DNA of 64,000 nucleotides, taken from the NCBI RefSeq assembly GCF_014201145.1, contig NZ_JACHDP010000001.1, positions 806,001 through 870,000 of the forward strand, written 5' to 3'. How positions within the stretch are numbered: the stretch's first letter is position 1; each line of letters begins with the position of its first letter. This stretch comes from Micromonospora parathelypteridis (lineage in GTDB: Bacteria > Actinomycetota > Actinomycetes > Mycobacteriales > Micromonosporaceae). Below the pieces are notes generated by a model. That model was given only the letters and a program-made list of their open reading frames with translations, was not told where the DNA came from and did not search any database. This document shows, in pieces, positions 39,078 to 47,624 of this stretch. Both the position numbers and the translations under genes were made by a program.

Positions 39078-40315
39078 CCCCGGAACCCACTCTCCGTCCG
39101 GTGAGCAGACGTGGCCTGCTCACCGGCGGTGCCCTCGCCGCTGGAGGCGCGTTCGCCGGTGTCGCCGGAGTCACCGCGATCGGCGACAAGCAGGCCGAGG
39201 ACCGCGACGACCGGCTGCCCGAGGCCGTGCCCGTCGCCGCCGTCGGTAGCACGGTCGAGCCGTTCCACGGGCCTCGGCAGGCTGGCGTCGCCACCGACCC
39301 GCAGGCCCACGCGTCGTTCGTGGCGCTCACTCTTCGCGCCGGCATCGAGCGGGCCGCGGCGGGTCGGATGCTGCGGCTGCTGACCGACGACGCCGCCCGC
39401 CTCACCCAGGGCAAGCCCGCCCTGGCCGACACCGAGGCCGAACTCGGCCTGCTGCCTGCACGACTGACCGTGACCTTCGGCTTCGGCCCCGGCCTGTACC
39501 GGGCGGCCGGCGTCGAGGACCGGCGGCCGGCATCCCTGGCCGAGCTGCCCTCGTTCCGCATCGACCGGCTCCAGCCGGCCTGGTCCGGCGGCGACCTGTT
39601 GCTGCAGATCTGCGCCGACGACCCGATAACCGTCGCGCACGCCCAACGAGTCCTGCTCAAGGACAGCCGGCCCTTCGCCACCGTCCGGTGGGTCCAGCAG
39701 GGCTTCCGCCGCAGCCCTGGCGTGGAGCCCGGCGGCCGCACCCAACGCAACCTGTTCGGCCAACTCGACGGCACCGCCAACCCCCGACCCGGGACGCCGA
39801 TGGACTCCGCCGTCTGGGTGCCCGACGGCCCCGCGTGGCTGCGCGACAGCACCACCCTTGTCGTACGACGCATCAGCATGAACCTGGAGACCTGGGACCT
39901 GCTCGGCCGCGCCGACCGTGAACTCGCCAGCGGCCGACGCCTCGACACCGGCGCGCCCCTGACCGGCACCGCCGAACACGACGAACCCGACTTCGCCGCC
40001 ACCGGCCCGGACGGGCTCACCGTCATCCCGGACTTCTCCCACCTCACCCGGGCACACGTCACCGACGACCGGCTGAAGATCCTGCGTCGGCCCTACAACT
40101 ACGACGGCGCTCCGATAACGGAGGGCCACGCGGACAGCGGGCTGATCTTCACCTCGTACCAGGCCGACATCAGCCGACAGTTCCTCCCCATCCAACGTCG
40201 GCTGGCCGAGCGGGACCTGCTCAACGAATGGACCACCCCGATCGGATCCGCTGTCTTCGCCATCCCGCCCGGCTGCCCGCCCGGCGGTTGGATCGGCGAG
40301 CAGGTGCTCGGATGA
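39074..40315 (+). CDS. Tat-exported Dyp-type heme peroxidase (EfeB-like)
   Basis: A 413-residue protein. The N-terminus has the twin-arginine signal VSRRGLLTGGALAAGGAFAG. The Dyp signature GxxDG appears as FGQLDGTANPRP, holding the distal Asp, and the likely proximal heme ligand is the His in DFSHLTRAHV. Family members oxidise dyes or porphyrins with peroxide and are exported folded. The gene overlaps both neighbours by ATGA junctions, so it is made together with PCuAC and CopC proteins. A role in redox or metal handling at the envelope follows from the context only. Confidence 0.92.
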   Translation: MTPEPTLRPVSRRGLLTGGALAAGGAFAGVAGVTAIGDKQAEDRDDRLPEAVPVAAVGSTVEPFHGPRQAGVATDPQAHASFVALTLRAGIERAAAGRMLRLLTDDAARLTQGKPALADTEAELGLLPARLTVTFGFGPGLYRAAGVEDRRPASLAELPSFRIDRLQPAWSGGDLLLQICADDPITVAHAQRVLLKDSRPFATVRWVQQGFRRSPGVEPGGRTQRNLFGQLDGTANPRPGTPMDSAVWVPDGPAWLRDSTTLVVRRISMNLETWDLLGRADRELASGRRLDTGAPLTGTAEHDEPDFAATGPDGLTVIPDFSHLTRAHVTDDRLKILRRPYNYDGAPITEGHADSGLIFTSYQADISRQFLPIQRRLAERDLLNEWTTPIGSAVFAIPPGCPPGGWIGEQVLG

Positions 40316-40911
40316 ACCGCCCCATCGGAGAGTCGCTCACCAGGACCGTCCCGTTGTCCCGCTCCCGAGCCGTCCGGCTCGTTGTCGCGGTGCTCGCCGC
40401 CCTGGTGGCACTGCTCGTCCCGGCCGGTCCCGCCTGGGCGCACAACTCGCTCAGGTCCGCGTCGCCGGCCAAGGACGCGACACTGCCCAGCGCACCTACC
40501 GAGCTCACGCTCGAATTCATGCAGCGGCTCGATCCCACGTTCACCACCATCGTGCTCACCGACGCCTCCAAGCGGAAGATCCCGACGGGCGACCCGGTGG
40601 TCGCCGGGGCGAGGAGCACGGTCAAGGTGAGCGACACCCTGCCGAACGGCACGTACACGGTCGCGTACCGGGTGGTCTCCACCGACGGGCACCCGGTCCA
40701 GGGGTCTTATCCCTTCACGGTGGCCGACCCTTCGGCCACCGCAGCGCAGACCAGCACAGCCGCCCAAGGGGCCAGCCCATCGGCCGCCGCAGCGGCGGAG
40801 CCCGATCGCGGTCCGGGAGCCGGTGTCCTCGTGGGCGGCGGCGCGCTGGCCGCCCTCGCCGTGGTGGCGACCAGCCTGCTGTGGCGGCGGTCGACTCGTC
40901 GCCGACCGTAA
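40312..40911 (+). CDS. copC: CopC-family copper-binding protein with C-terminal membrane anchor
   Basis: A 199-residue protein. A signal peptide ends GPAWA, leaving His44 at the mature N-terminus (HNSLRSASPAKDATL). The CopC domain contains VKVSDTLPNGTYTVAYRVVSTDGHPVQGSYPF. An Ala/Ser/Pro linker leads to one TM helix (VLVGGGALAALAVVATSLLW) and an RRSTRRRP tail. It starts inside the Dyp gene's stop (ATGA). The following CopD-like gene is 55 bases on, the usual CopC-CopD pairing for copper uptake into the cell. Confidence 0.92.
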   Translation: MNRPIGESLTRTVPLSRSRAVRLVVAVLAALVALLVPAGPAWAHNSLRSASPAKDATLPSAPTELTLEFMQRLDPTFTTIVLTDASKRKIPTGDPVVAGARSTVKVSDTLPNGTYTVAYRVVSTDGHPVQGSYPFTVADPSATAAQTSTAAQGASPSAAAAAEPDRGPGAGVLVGGGALAALAVVATSLLWRRSTRRRP

Positions 40912-40965
40912 ATCCGCGCCTCCCGCCGCTGCGACAGCTCATCACTCCAGAGTCAAGGTCAACAA

Positions 40966-43092
40966 GTGTCCGACACAGATTCGCATCAGCTCGCCGCCGA
41001 CAGCTCCGGCAGTGCCTCCACGATCGTCACGGCCGCGCCAGCGACCACCCGAGCTCGAATCAACGCTCGGCGCGCAGACGCCGGAGGGTCCAGCTGGTTG
41101 ATCGCGGTTGCCGCCGGCATGTCGGGGGTCGCCCTGCTGCTGCTCGGCCTGCGGCTCGGCGGCGCCCTCACGGCCGCGATCCCGGGCCTGCCCGACGCGG
41201 GACCGGCGACGACCTGGGCGCTGCCAGCGGTCCGGCTGCTCTCCGACGGGCTGGCCACCGTCACCGTCGGGATGCTGGTGACCGCCGCGTTCCTGTTGCC
41301 CGGCGACGAACGCAGCGTCTCGCCCCACGGCTATATGCTCCTGCGACGGGCGAGTATCGCGGCGGTCGGATGGGCGGTGGCGGCGCTGTCGCTGATCGTG
41401 CTGACGGTCTCCGACCTGCTCGGGCAGCCCCTGGACACGCTCCGACCCTCGACAGTGGTCAGCTTCGCCACCACCATCGCCCAAGGGCAGTCCCTCGCGC
41501 TGCAGGCAGGTCTGGCTCTGACGGTGGCCCTCCTGTCGCGCGCTGGTGTCTCCCGAGGGCTCGCTGCGACCGTCGCCGTCCTGGCTTGCGTCGCGGTACT
41601 GCCCCCGGCCTTCACCGGCCACGCCGCCGGGGCCGGCAACCACCAGATCGCGGTCACCAGCCTGGCCCTGCACATCCTCGCCGCCGCGATGTGGATCGGC
41701 GGGCTCGTCGCCCTGCTGATGGTGCGACGCAACCGGCTGCTCGCCGATGCCGTCGCCCGGTACAGCCGCCTCGCGCTGGGCTGCTTCGTCGCCGTGACGG
41801 TGAGCGGCGCTGCCAATGCTGCCGTACGGCTCGGCGCGGTGGAGCAGCTCTGGCACTCCCGCTACGGCTGGCTGGTCCTCGGCAAACTCGCCGCGCTGCT
41901 GATCCTCGGCGCCGCCGGCGCGGCACACCGCACCCGTACCCTGCCAGCCTTGCGCGCCGGCCAGCGGCGCGCCTTCGGCCGGTTGGCCGCCGGGGAGCTG
42001 ATCGTGTTCGCCGCCACCGTGGGACTGGCGGTGGCGCTGTCCCGCAGCCCTACCCCCGCCGCCGTCTCCAGCAGCGAGGCCGACCCGATCACCGAGTTGC
42101 TCGGCTTCCCGCTGCCCGCCGCGCCCACGCCCGAAAACCTGCTTGGGCAACCCCTGCCGGACATGTTCTTCCTGACCCTCTGCGCCCTGGGTATCGGCGG
42201 GTACCTGAGCGGCGTACGGCGACTGCACGCCGACGGGCACCGGTGGCCGGCGACCCGGACGGCGAGCTGGGTCGGCGGGATGCTGCTGCTGGCCGCGGCC
42301 ACCAATCTGGGCGTCGCCGGCTACGCCTACGTGCTGTTCAGCGCGCACATGGCCCAACACATGGTGCTGTCGATGGTGGTGCCGATCCTGCTGGTCGGCG
42401 GCGCACCGGTCACGCTCGCCCTACGTACCCTGCGCCGACCGGCCGACCCGCAGGTACGCGGTGCCCGGGAATGGCTGCTCATCGCGGTGCGCAGCCGGCC
42501 GACCAAGCTGCTCACGCACCCCCTCGTCGCGCTCGGCATCTACTCCGTCAGCCTGTTCGGCCTGTACTTCAGCGACCTGCTCGGCGTACTGATGCGCTCG
42601 CACCTCGGTCACCTGGCGATGCTCACCCACTTCGTGGTCGCCGGCTACCTGATGTTCTGGGTGCTCATCGGCGTCGACCCGGGCCGTCGGCGCCTCCCCC
42701 ACCCCCTGCTCGTGACCATCCATCTCGCGTCGATGATGGCGCACGGCTTCTTCGGCCTGGTCCTGATGCAGACCACCACCGTGATCGCGCCCGACTGGTA
42801 CATCTCCGTGCACCCCGCCTGGGCGTCATCGCTGCTCGACGACCAGAAGCTCGGCGCCGGCATCGCCTGGGCGTTCGGGGAGATCCCCGCCGCGATTGTC
42901 ATGATCATTCTGGTTCGTCAGTGGATCCGAGCCGACCAGCGCGAACAGGCCCGCCTCGACCGGGCCGCCGACCGGGCCGACGCCGCGGGCGAGGATGACG
43001 ACCTCGCCCGTTACAACGCGTTCCTCGCCGTTGCGGGGCAGGACGCCGAAGACCCTCGACGAACGACCGGTCCCGGGTTCCACCAGATCTGA
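40966..43092 (+). CDS. CopD-CtaG fusion: copper transport / cytochrome oxidase assembly membrane protein
   Basis: A 708-residue polytopic membrane protein starting at GTG 40966 (AAGG upstream). The first half is CopD-like, with about eight TM helices; TGHAAGAGNHQIAVTSLALHILAAAMWIGGL (written here in parts: TGHAAGAGNH and LHILAAAMWIGGL) holds conserved His residues. From about residue 400 it is a caa3-type CtaG domain: FSAHMAQHMVLSMVVPILL, HLGHLAMLTHFVVAGYL, and LASMMAHGFFGL. This fusion is known in actinobacteria. It should move copper across the membrane and deliver it to the oxidase, working with CopC and PCuAC. Confidence 0.92.
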   Translation: MSDTDSHQLAADSSGSASTIVTAAPATTRARINARRADAGGSSWLIAVAAGMSGVALLLLGLRLGGALTAAIPGLPDAGPATTWALPAVRLLSDGLATVTVGMLVTAAFLLPGDERSVSPHGYMLLRRASIAAVGWAVAALSLIVLTVSDLLGQPLDTLRPSTVVSFATTIAQGQSLALQAGLALTVALLSRAGVSRGLAATVAVLACVAVLPPAFTGHAAGAGNHQIAVTSLALHILAAAMWIGGLVALLMVRRNRLLADAVARYSRLALGCFVAVTVSGAANAAVRLGAVEQLWHSRYGWLVLGKLAALLILGAAGAAHRTRTLPALRAGQRRAFGRLAAGELIVFAATVGLAVALSRSPTPAAVSSSEADPITELLGFPLPAAPTPENLLGQPLPDMFFLTLCALGIGGYLSGVRRLHADGHRWPATRTASWVGGMLLLAAATNLGVAGYAYVLFSAHMAQHMVLSMVVPILLVGGAPVTLALRTLRRPADPQVRGAREWLLIAVRSRPTKLLTHPLVALGIYSVSLFGLYFSDLLGVLMRSHLGHLAMLTHFVVAGYLMFWVLIGVDPGRRRLPHPLLVTIHLASMMAHGFFGLVLMQTTTVIAPDWYISVHPAWASSLLDDQKLGAGIAWAFGEIPAAIVMIILVRQWIRADQREQARLDRAADRADAAGEDDDLARYNAFLAVAGQDAEDPRRTTGPGFHQI

Positions 43093-43274
43093 ACAGCCGC
43101 GTCGACCACGTCGAGCTTGGCCCGTGCCTGGTTTGGCAAGTCCGTGGGAACCGCGCGTTGCATCCTCCCGACTACCACATCAAGCGGGAGCCGATGCGCA
43201 CGAACCGCCCGCCGACGCGCCACCAGTACGAGGACCGACCATCGGGCGCGACCCGACGAGCCGATCGGACGAAC

Positions 43275-44744
43275 ATGTCTCTCACCGAGTTGTCCGGCAC
43301 GCCGACGCCGGAGCCCGCTGCGGCCGACGACGCACCCGCCCGGCCGTCACGGCGAGCCTCGCCGTTGGGCGCGCTGCTGCTCCGGCTGCACTTCTACGCC
43401 GGTGTCCTCGTCGCACCGTTCCTGGTGGTCGCCGCGTTGACTGGTCTGGCCTACACCACGACCCCGCAACTGGACAACATTCTCTACGGAGACCAGTTGA
43501 CGGTCGCCCAGGTGGGTGAGCGTCCGCTACCGCTGGCCGAGCAGGTCGGCGCCGCGCGAAACGCGCACCCCGACGGCAGCATCACCGCCGTGCAGCCCGG
43601 CGACGGCGACCGCACCACAAAGGTGATGTTCTCCCTGCCGGAGCTCGGCGACAAACAGCACACCGTCTACATCGACCCCTACACCGCCGAGTCCCAGGGG
43701 CAGCTCACCACCTGGTTCGGCTCCACACCGGCCGCCACCTGGCTGGACGACCTGCACCGCCACCTGCACCTGGGCACGGTGGGCGAGCACTATTCCGAAC
43801 TGGCCGCAAGCTGGCTCTGGGTGCTAGCTCTCGGTGGAGTCATCCTGTGGTGGCGCCGCCGCAGCACCGCTCGCGCCACCGCCCGACACCTGCTCGTGCC
43901 GGACCTGTCCGCCGGCAGAGGCGTCCGCCGCACCCGGGGTTGGCACGCCACCACCGGCATCTGGCTCGCCGTCGGCCTGCTCTTCCTCTCGGCGACCGGA
44001 CTGACCTGGTCCCGCTATGCCGGGGCGAACTTCAGCGCCGGCCTCGACGCGCTCGACGCTCGCACTCCGGAGATCTCCACCAGCCTCGCCGCCGCCCCGG
44101 CCGGGACCGACGGCGGCAGCCACCACCACGGTGACGCCGGGGCGGGCGGGCTGGTCGAGTCGGCGGCTTTCGACCGCGTACTGACGGTCGCACGTGACGC
44201 GGGCCTCTCCGGCCCGGTCGAGATCGCCCCGGCGACCGCGCCGGGCTCGGCCTGGACCGTCACGCAGACCGACAACACGTGGCCGGTCGCCAAGGACCGC
44301 GTCGCCGTCGACCCCGCCACCGACACGATCACCGACCGCAGCGACTTCGCCGACTGGCCCCTGCTGGCCAAACTCAGCGGCCTCGGCATCCAGGCCCACA
44401 TGGGCCTGCTGTTCGGCCTGGCCAACCAGATCCTGCTCGCCGCGCTCGCCCTCGGGCTGCTCTGCGTCATCGTCTGGGGCTACCGCATGTGGTGGCAGCG
44501 CCGACCCACCCGCGGCGACCGCCGCGCCCTCGCGGGCACCCCGCCGACCCGCGGCGGCCTACGCGGCCTCCCGTTCTGGGCGCTGCTGATCGGCGTACCG
44601 GTGACCGTGGCGATCGGCTGGGCGCTGCCGCTGTTCGGGCTCACCCTGCTGACCTTCCTCGTCGTCGACGTCGTGGTGGGAGCGGTGTCGCGACGTCGAC
44701 GTCCTGCCGCCGCCCCCACCTCCCCGGCACCGGCCGGCAGCTGA
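43275..44744 (+). CDS. PepSY-associated TM-helix membrane protein
   Basis: A 489-residue protein from ATG 43275 (an upstream TTG would extend it by 39 residues). It has about four to five TM helices and two PepSY-like external segments. LHFYAGVLVAPFLVVAALTG opens the first helix, LHRHLHLGTVGEHYSELAASWLW holds a His cluster in two pieces, and GWHATTGIWLAVGLLFLSATG precedes the second external region, with a GGSHHHGD patch. Relatives act in iron-siderophore or metal reduction at the membrane. It follows the copper genes on the same strand after 182 bases and is followed by a hairpin. Confidence 0.87.
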   Translation: MSLTELSGTPTPEPAAADDAPARPSRRASPLGALLLRLHFYAGVLVAPFLVVAALTGLAYTTTPQLDNILYGDQLTVAQVGERPLPLAEQVGAARNAHPDGSITAVQPGDGDRTTKVMFSLPELGDKQHTVYIDPYTAESQGQLTTWFGSTPAATWLDDLHRHLHLGTVGEHYSELAASWLWVLALGGVILWWRRRSTARATARHLLVPDLSAGRGVRRTRGWHATTGIWLAVGLLFLSATGLTWSRYAGANFSAGLDALDARTPEISTSLAAAPAGTDGGSHHHGDAGAGGLVESAAFDRVLTVARDAGLSGPVEIAPATAPGSAWTVTQTDNTWPVAKDRVAVDPATDTITDRSDFADWPLLAKLSGLGIQAHMGLLFGLANQILLAALALGLLCVIVWGYRMWWQRRPTRGDRRALAGTPPTRGGLRGLPFWALLIGVPVTVAIGWALPLFGLTLLTFLVVDVVVGAVSRRRRPAAAPTSPAPAGS

Positions 44745-44757
44745 CGCCGCGTCGGTG

Positions 44758-44785
44758 CCCGGTCGCCGCTGCCTGGACGACCGGG
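44758..44785. terminator. Hairpin between convergent PepSY and GNAT genes
   Basis: An 8-bp perfect stem (CCCGGTCG / CGACCGGG) with a 12-base loop lies 13 bases after the PepSY stop in the 105-base gap before a convergent gene. It could serve either direction. Confidence 0.55.
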
Positions 44786-44849
44786 ACGATCCGACCGCCG
44801 CGATCCTCAGCAGGACGACGAGCCGGCCCGGACCGGGACATCCGTGCCG

Positions 44850-45431
44850 TCAGAGGTTGCCACGGTGCGTGGCCCACTCGTGCTCGAGGATGGACATGTC
44901 GTGGGCGTCGATCCAATCGCCGTCAAAACACAGGGCGTGGCGACGAGTGCCTTCGTGAACGAAGCCGAGCTTCTCGTAGACGTGGCGGGCGCGGGGATTG
45001 AAGTCGAAGACCTCGAGCCCGACCCGATGCATTCCGAGCTCGTCGAAGGCGTAGCGGACGAGGAGGCGAGTAGCTTCGGTGCCCAGTCCGCGACCGCGCC
45101 CCTCCGGCCCGATGAGGGTGCGGAAGCTGACGCTGCGGGCATCGGGGTCCCAACAGTTGAGGACTGCCTCGCCGACGAGGCGGCGTGTGGCCTTGTCCAC
45201 GACGGCCAGGTCCAGCCGGTCGTCGGTGGCGCCCCGTGAGCCGTACCAGTCGCGGCTGCCCTCAAGGGGTGGGGCAACTCCCAGGTCCGCGCTGTTGCTG
45301 ACGCTTCCAGTGAGGCGGCCCACCTCGGGGTCGGCCATGATTGCGATCATGGCCTCGGCATCGTCGACAGTTACGGGCCGCAGCGTGACCAGGTGTCCGG
45401 TCAGGGTCGGCTTGTGGCTGAGATCCTTCAT
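44850..45431 (-). CDS. GNAT-family acetyltransferase (RimJ/RimL-like)
   Basis: A 193-residue protein from ATG 45431; GGAAGAG lies three bases before the start. LRPVTVDDAEAMIAIMADPE opens the fold, IGPEGRGRGLGTEATRLLV is the acetyl-CoA loop, and GLEVFDFNPRARHVYEKLGF with VHEGTRR is the RimJ/RimL-type C-terminal pattern. Such enzymes acetylate protein N-termini or small amines; the substrate here is unknown. Single gene, convergent with the PepSY gene. Confidence 0.88.
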   Translation of the reverse strand: MKDLSHKPTLTGHLVTLRPVTVDDAEAMIAIMADPEVGRLTGSVSNSADLGVAPPLEGSRDWYGSRGATDDRLDLAVVDKATRRLVGEAVLNCWDPDARSVSFRTLIGPEGRGRGLGTEATRLLVRYAFDELGMHRVGLEVFDFNPRARHVYEKLGFVHEGTRRHALCFDGDWIDAHDMSILEHEWATHRGNL

Positions 45432-45556
45432 TGGCTCTTCCCCCGCGACTATTGAACAGCACTCACGATTGTCCCAACGTGGCCGCGTCACCCTAACGGG
45501 TCGACGCCGATGAGGGACGAGCAAACCGCCGGTGATCGGAATGGCGGATGCCAATG

Positions 45557-45591
45557 CCTCAGCAGAGGCAGTGCGTTCCCCTCTGCTGGGG
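45557..45591. terminator. Hairpin in the 284-base gap between GNAT and SRPBCC genes
   Basis: CCTCAGCAGAGG pairs with CCTCTGCTGGGG (12 bp, one wobble, 11-base loop). It lies 125 bases downstream of the SRPBCC stop on the minus strand, so it may end the lactonase-MarR-SRPBCC transcript. The rest of the gap 45432-45715 holds no convincing gene. Confidence 0.5.
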
Positions 45592-45715
45592 AGGAGGAGT
45601 CATCCATCGCCGGAGAGCATCGCGGCCGGTGGTGGCGACCCGCTTCAGCCTGACCAGACCCGAGTGCGCGCTGTGCGCCACTGCGAAGCCCTACGCCACC
45701 GAGCAGAGCTGCTGG

Positions 45716-46147
45716 TCACTCCAGGAGTTGTTTCAGTGCGCCGAGGTTGTCGCGCATCCCGCCCCTGAAGAGTCGCTCGGCGAGCGGTCCGAGGAGTGCG
45801 GCCGGGCCGGTGAGTCCGGCTGCGCTGATCGTGCCCTCGAGGATGAGTCTCGTGGTGTCGCGTGCGGGCCGGACGAGGTAGCGATAGGTGAACGGAGTAG
45901 GTCCGCTCAGTGATGTGAAGACGACCTCCTCGCCCTCTGCATGCTTGGTGATTGACACGTCGTTGAGGGCGGGCCCACCGGGGAGATCTCGATACACCTT
46001 GTATCGGGTTCCCAGGCCGCGGATGCCGCCGATGCGCTCCACGCGCCGCACTGCGGAATACCACCTCGGCATGGTGGTGAAGTCGGCGACAAATTCAAAC
46101 ACCCGCTCCGCTGGGGCAGCGATGTCGAGGCCTAGCTGAAAGGTCAT
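45716..46147 (-). CDS. SRPBCC (START-like) family protein
   Basis: A 143-residue single-domain protein from ATG 46147, with AGGGGA upstream. FQLGLDIAAPAERVFEFVADF is the classic first strand and helix of the polyketide-cyclase/START-like fold, and the long C-terminal helix ends GGMRDNLGALKQLLE. The fold makes a hydrophobic ligand pocket; the ligand is unknown. It is the third gene of the lactonase-MarR group, 37 bases after the regulator. Confidence 0.83.
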   Translation of the reverse strand: MTFQLGLDIAAPAERVFEFVADFTTMPRWYSAVRRVERIGGIRGLGTRYKVYRDLPGGPALNDVSITKHAEGEEVVFTSLSGPTPFTYRYLVRPARDTTRLILEGTISAAGLTGPAALLGPLAERLFRGGMRDNLGALKQLLE

Positions 46148-46184
46148 GGGATCCCCTGTGTACGCGCCGCGCCCAGCGACGCGG

Positions 46185-46658
46185 TCATTCCGTTTGCTTC
46201 TTCTCGGCGGCGAGGCGGTTCGCGAGAGCTGAGCCGGCGGGCGACTGTCGGGTGAAGCCGTCGAGGAACCTGAGGAAGGCGCCGATGTCCGCTCCCTCAC
46301 TGGCACGGTCGAGCAGGTCGTACAGCCGGTTCTCGATCTCTGCGACGCGGAGGGCCTTGTCCCGTCCCTGCTCGGTGAGCATGAGCCTGACCTGCCGCCG
46401 GTCGTGTTCACTCGTGGTTCTCTCCACGAGACCCGCGGCGACGAGTCGGTCGACGATGCGGCTGGGGCTGGTGCCGGTGTCGCAGACGAGCATGTCGCCG
46501 AGTTCTCTGAGCGCGAGCGGTCCGTGGTCGCCGATGATGCGCAGTGCTTCCGACTGCGCCGGCGTTACGCCGATCTCGGACAGCAGCACGGTGAGCTGGC
46601 GGTTGCCTTCTCGTTGTGCTGCGAGGATGAGGTAGCGAAGCTGCTCGGCTGTTCTCAC
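46185..46658 (-). CDS. MarR-family transcriptional regulator
   Basis: A 157-residue winged-helix regulator starting at GTG 46658 within GTGA of the lactonase stop. The HTH is VTPAQSEALRIIGDHGPLALRELGDMLVC, and the wing contains ERTTSEHDRRQVRLMLTEQG, including the DxRxxxVxLT motif. MarR proteins bind short palindromes and release them when a small ligand binds. The palindrome cluster at 47544-47568 in front of this operon is the obvious target. Control would therefore be autoregulatory and shared with the divergent reductase. Confidence 0.92.
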   Translation of the reverse strand: MRTAEQLRYLILAAQREGNRQLTVLLSEIGVTPAQSEALRIIGDHGPLALRELGDMLVCDTGTSPSRIVDRLVAAGLVERTTSEHDRRQVRLMLTEQGRDKALRVAEIENRLYDLLDRASEGADIGAFLRFLDGFTRQSPAGSALANRLAAEKKQTE

Positions 46659-47530
46659 ACCTGCATCGTGCCGTGTTCTCGCAGCGCCGTGGCCAGGAGC
46701 CCGGCCGCCGAAGGGTCGTGTGCGGCGAGAATCGGCATGCTCGGATGGCGGGCGGCCAACATGTTGACTCGCTTGGTGACCTCGTGCAGTCCGCGGGCGT
46801 CGCCGACTCCGGGGATGCGATCGGCCGCGAGACGCTGCACGTCGTAGGTGACGTCACCGACGAACAGCATGGGCGGCAGCCCCTCACCGCGTAGCAGCAG
46901 CGACATCGAGCCCGGCGTGTGCCCGGGGGTTGGCAGCAACAACAGCGAGCCATCGCCCATGACGTCGTGGGCGTGCGTGAACGGCGCGATGGCGGGGTCT
47001 TCGACGCGCTGCGGGGTGACAGCCGTGAACCTGACGCCGGGCACGTGGATGTGCTCCCGCATCAGCCCGGCGAAGACTGCGAACTTCTTGTCGACCTCCG
47101 CGAGTTCGGCGGCATCGACCAGAATCCGCGCCGATCTCGGCAGCTCCCGCAGGCCGCCGATGTGGTCTTGATGCAGGTGGGAGACGATCGCCACGCGCAC
47201 GTCGGCGATGTCGTAACCCTGATCGCGAAGTCGGTCGGTCAGGGTTGCGCCCGCAGGAATGTCGAACTTGGCGAGCCTGCGGTAGATCTGTCCGGCCGGA
47301 CCGCCCGGAAAGTACCCCGGATCGGTGAGCGAGCGCCTGTCCTGGCCGGTGTCGAACAGCACCAGCCCCTTGTCGTGCTCGATCACGTACACGTTGATCG
47401 GGAGTGGTTCGGTCCACCGGCGCGACGTGTTGAGCCACCACAGCAGCGGGGTGCCGTTCGTTTCGCGGTGCTCGGGGCGGATCTGGACGGTGCCGGTGCT
47501 GACGACCGTAACCCGCTTGATCGGCTTCAT
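46655..47530 (-). CDS. Metallo-beta-lactamase-fold hydrolase (N-acyl homoserine lactonase-like)
   Basis: A 291-residue protein from ATG 47530 with AAGGAG upstream. The zinc motif is HLHQDH (His118, His120, Asp122, His123), with further ligands in PTPGHTPGSMS and FVGDVTYD. Length and motif order fit the AHL-lactonase group of MBL hydrolases, which open lactone rings. The substrate is unproven and could be another lactone or ester. It is first in a three-gene operon with MarR (4-base overlap) and SRPBCC genes. Confidence 0.87.
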   Translation of the reverse strand: MKPIKRVTVVSTGTVQIRPEHRETNGTPLLWWLNTSRRWTEPLPINVYVIEHDKGLVLFDTGQDRRSLTDPGYFPGGPAGQIYRRLAKFDIPAGATLTDRLRDQGYDIADVRVAIVSHLHQDHIGGLRELPRSARILVDAAELAEVDKKFAVFAGLMREHIHVPGVRFTAVTPQRVEDPAIAPFTHAHDVMGDGSLLLLPTPGHTPGSMSLLLRGEGLPPMLFVGDVTYDVQRLAADRIPGVGDARGLHEVTKRVNMLAARHPSMPILAAHDPSAAGLLATALREHGTMQV

Positions 47531-47543
47531 CGTACTCCTTAGG

Positions 47544-47568
47544 TGTCGTGACATGTATGTCGCGACAT
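47544..47568. promoter_or_regulatory. Twin palindromes, probable MarR operator
   Basis: TGTCGTGACAT at 47544-47554 is followed by the perfect 12-bp palindrome ATGTCGCGACAT at 47557-47568. The centres are about 13 bases apart, in the 94-base gap between the divergent lactonase and aldo/keto reductase starts. Size and placement suit a MarR dimer pair. Confidence 0.72.
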
Positions 47569-47624
47569 GGATTAGACGCCGAAGCGACTCCCCCTGTCAA
47601 GAACCGAGGACTAGATTGTTGATC

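Noticed and set aside
45500..45650. Possible 47-residue plus-strand gene in the GNAT-SRPBCC gap.
   Set aside because: It lacks a ribosome-binding site, runs through the hairpin at 45557-45591 and has no conserved pattern.
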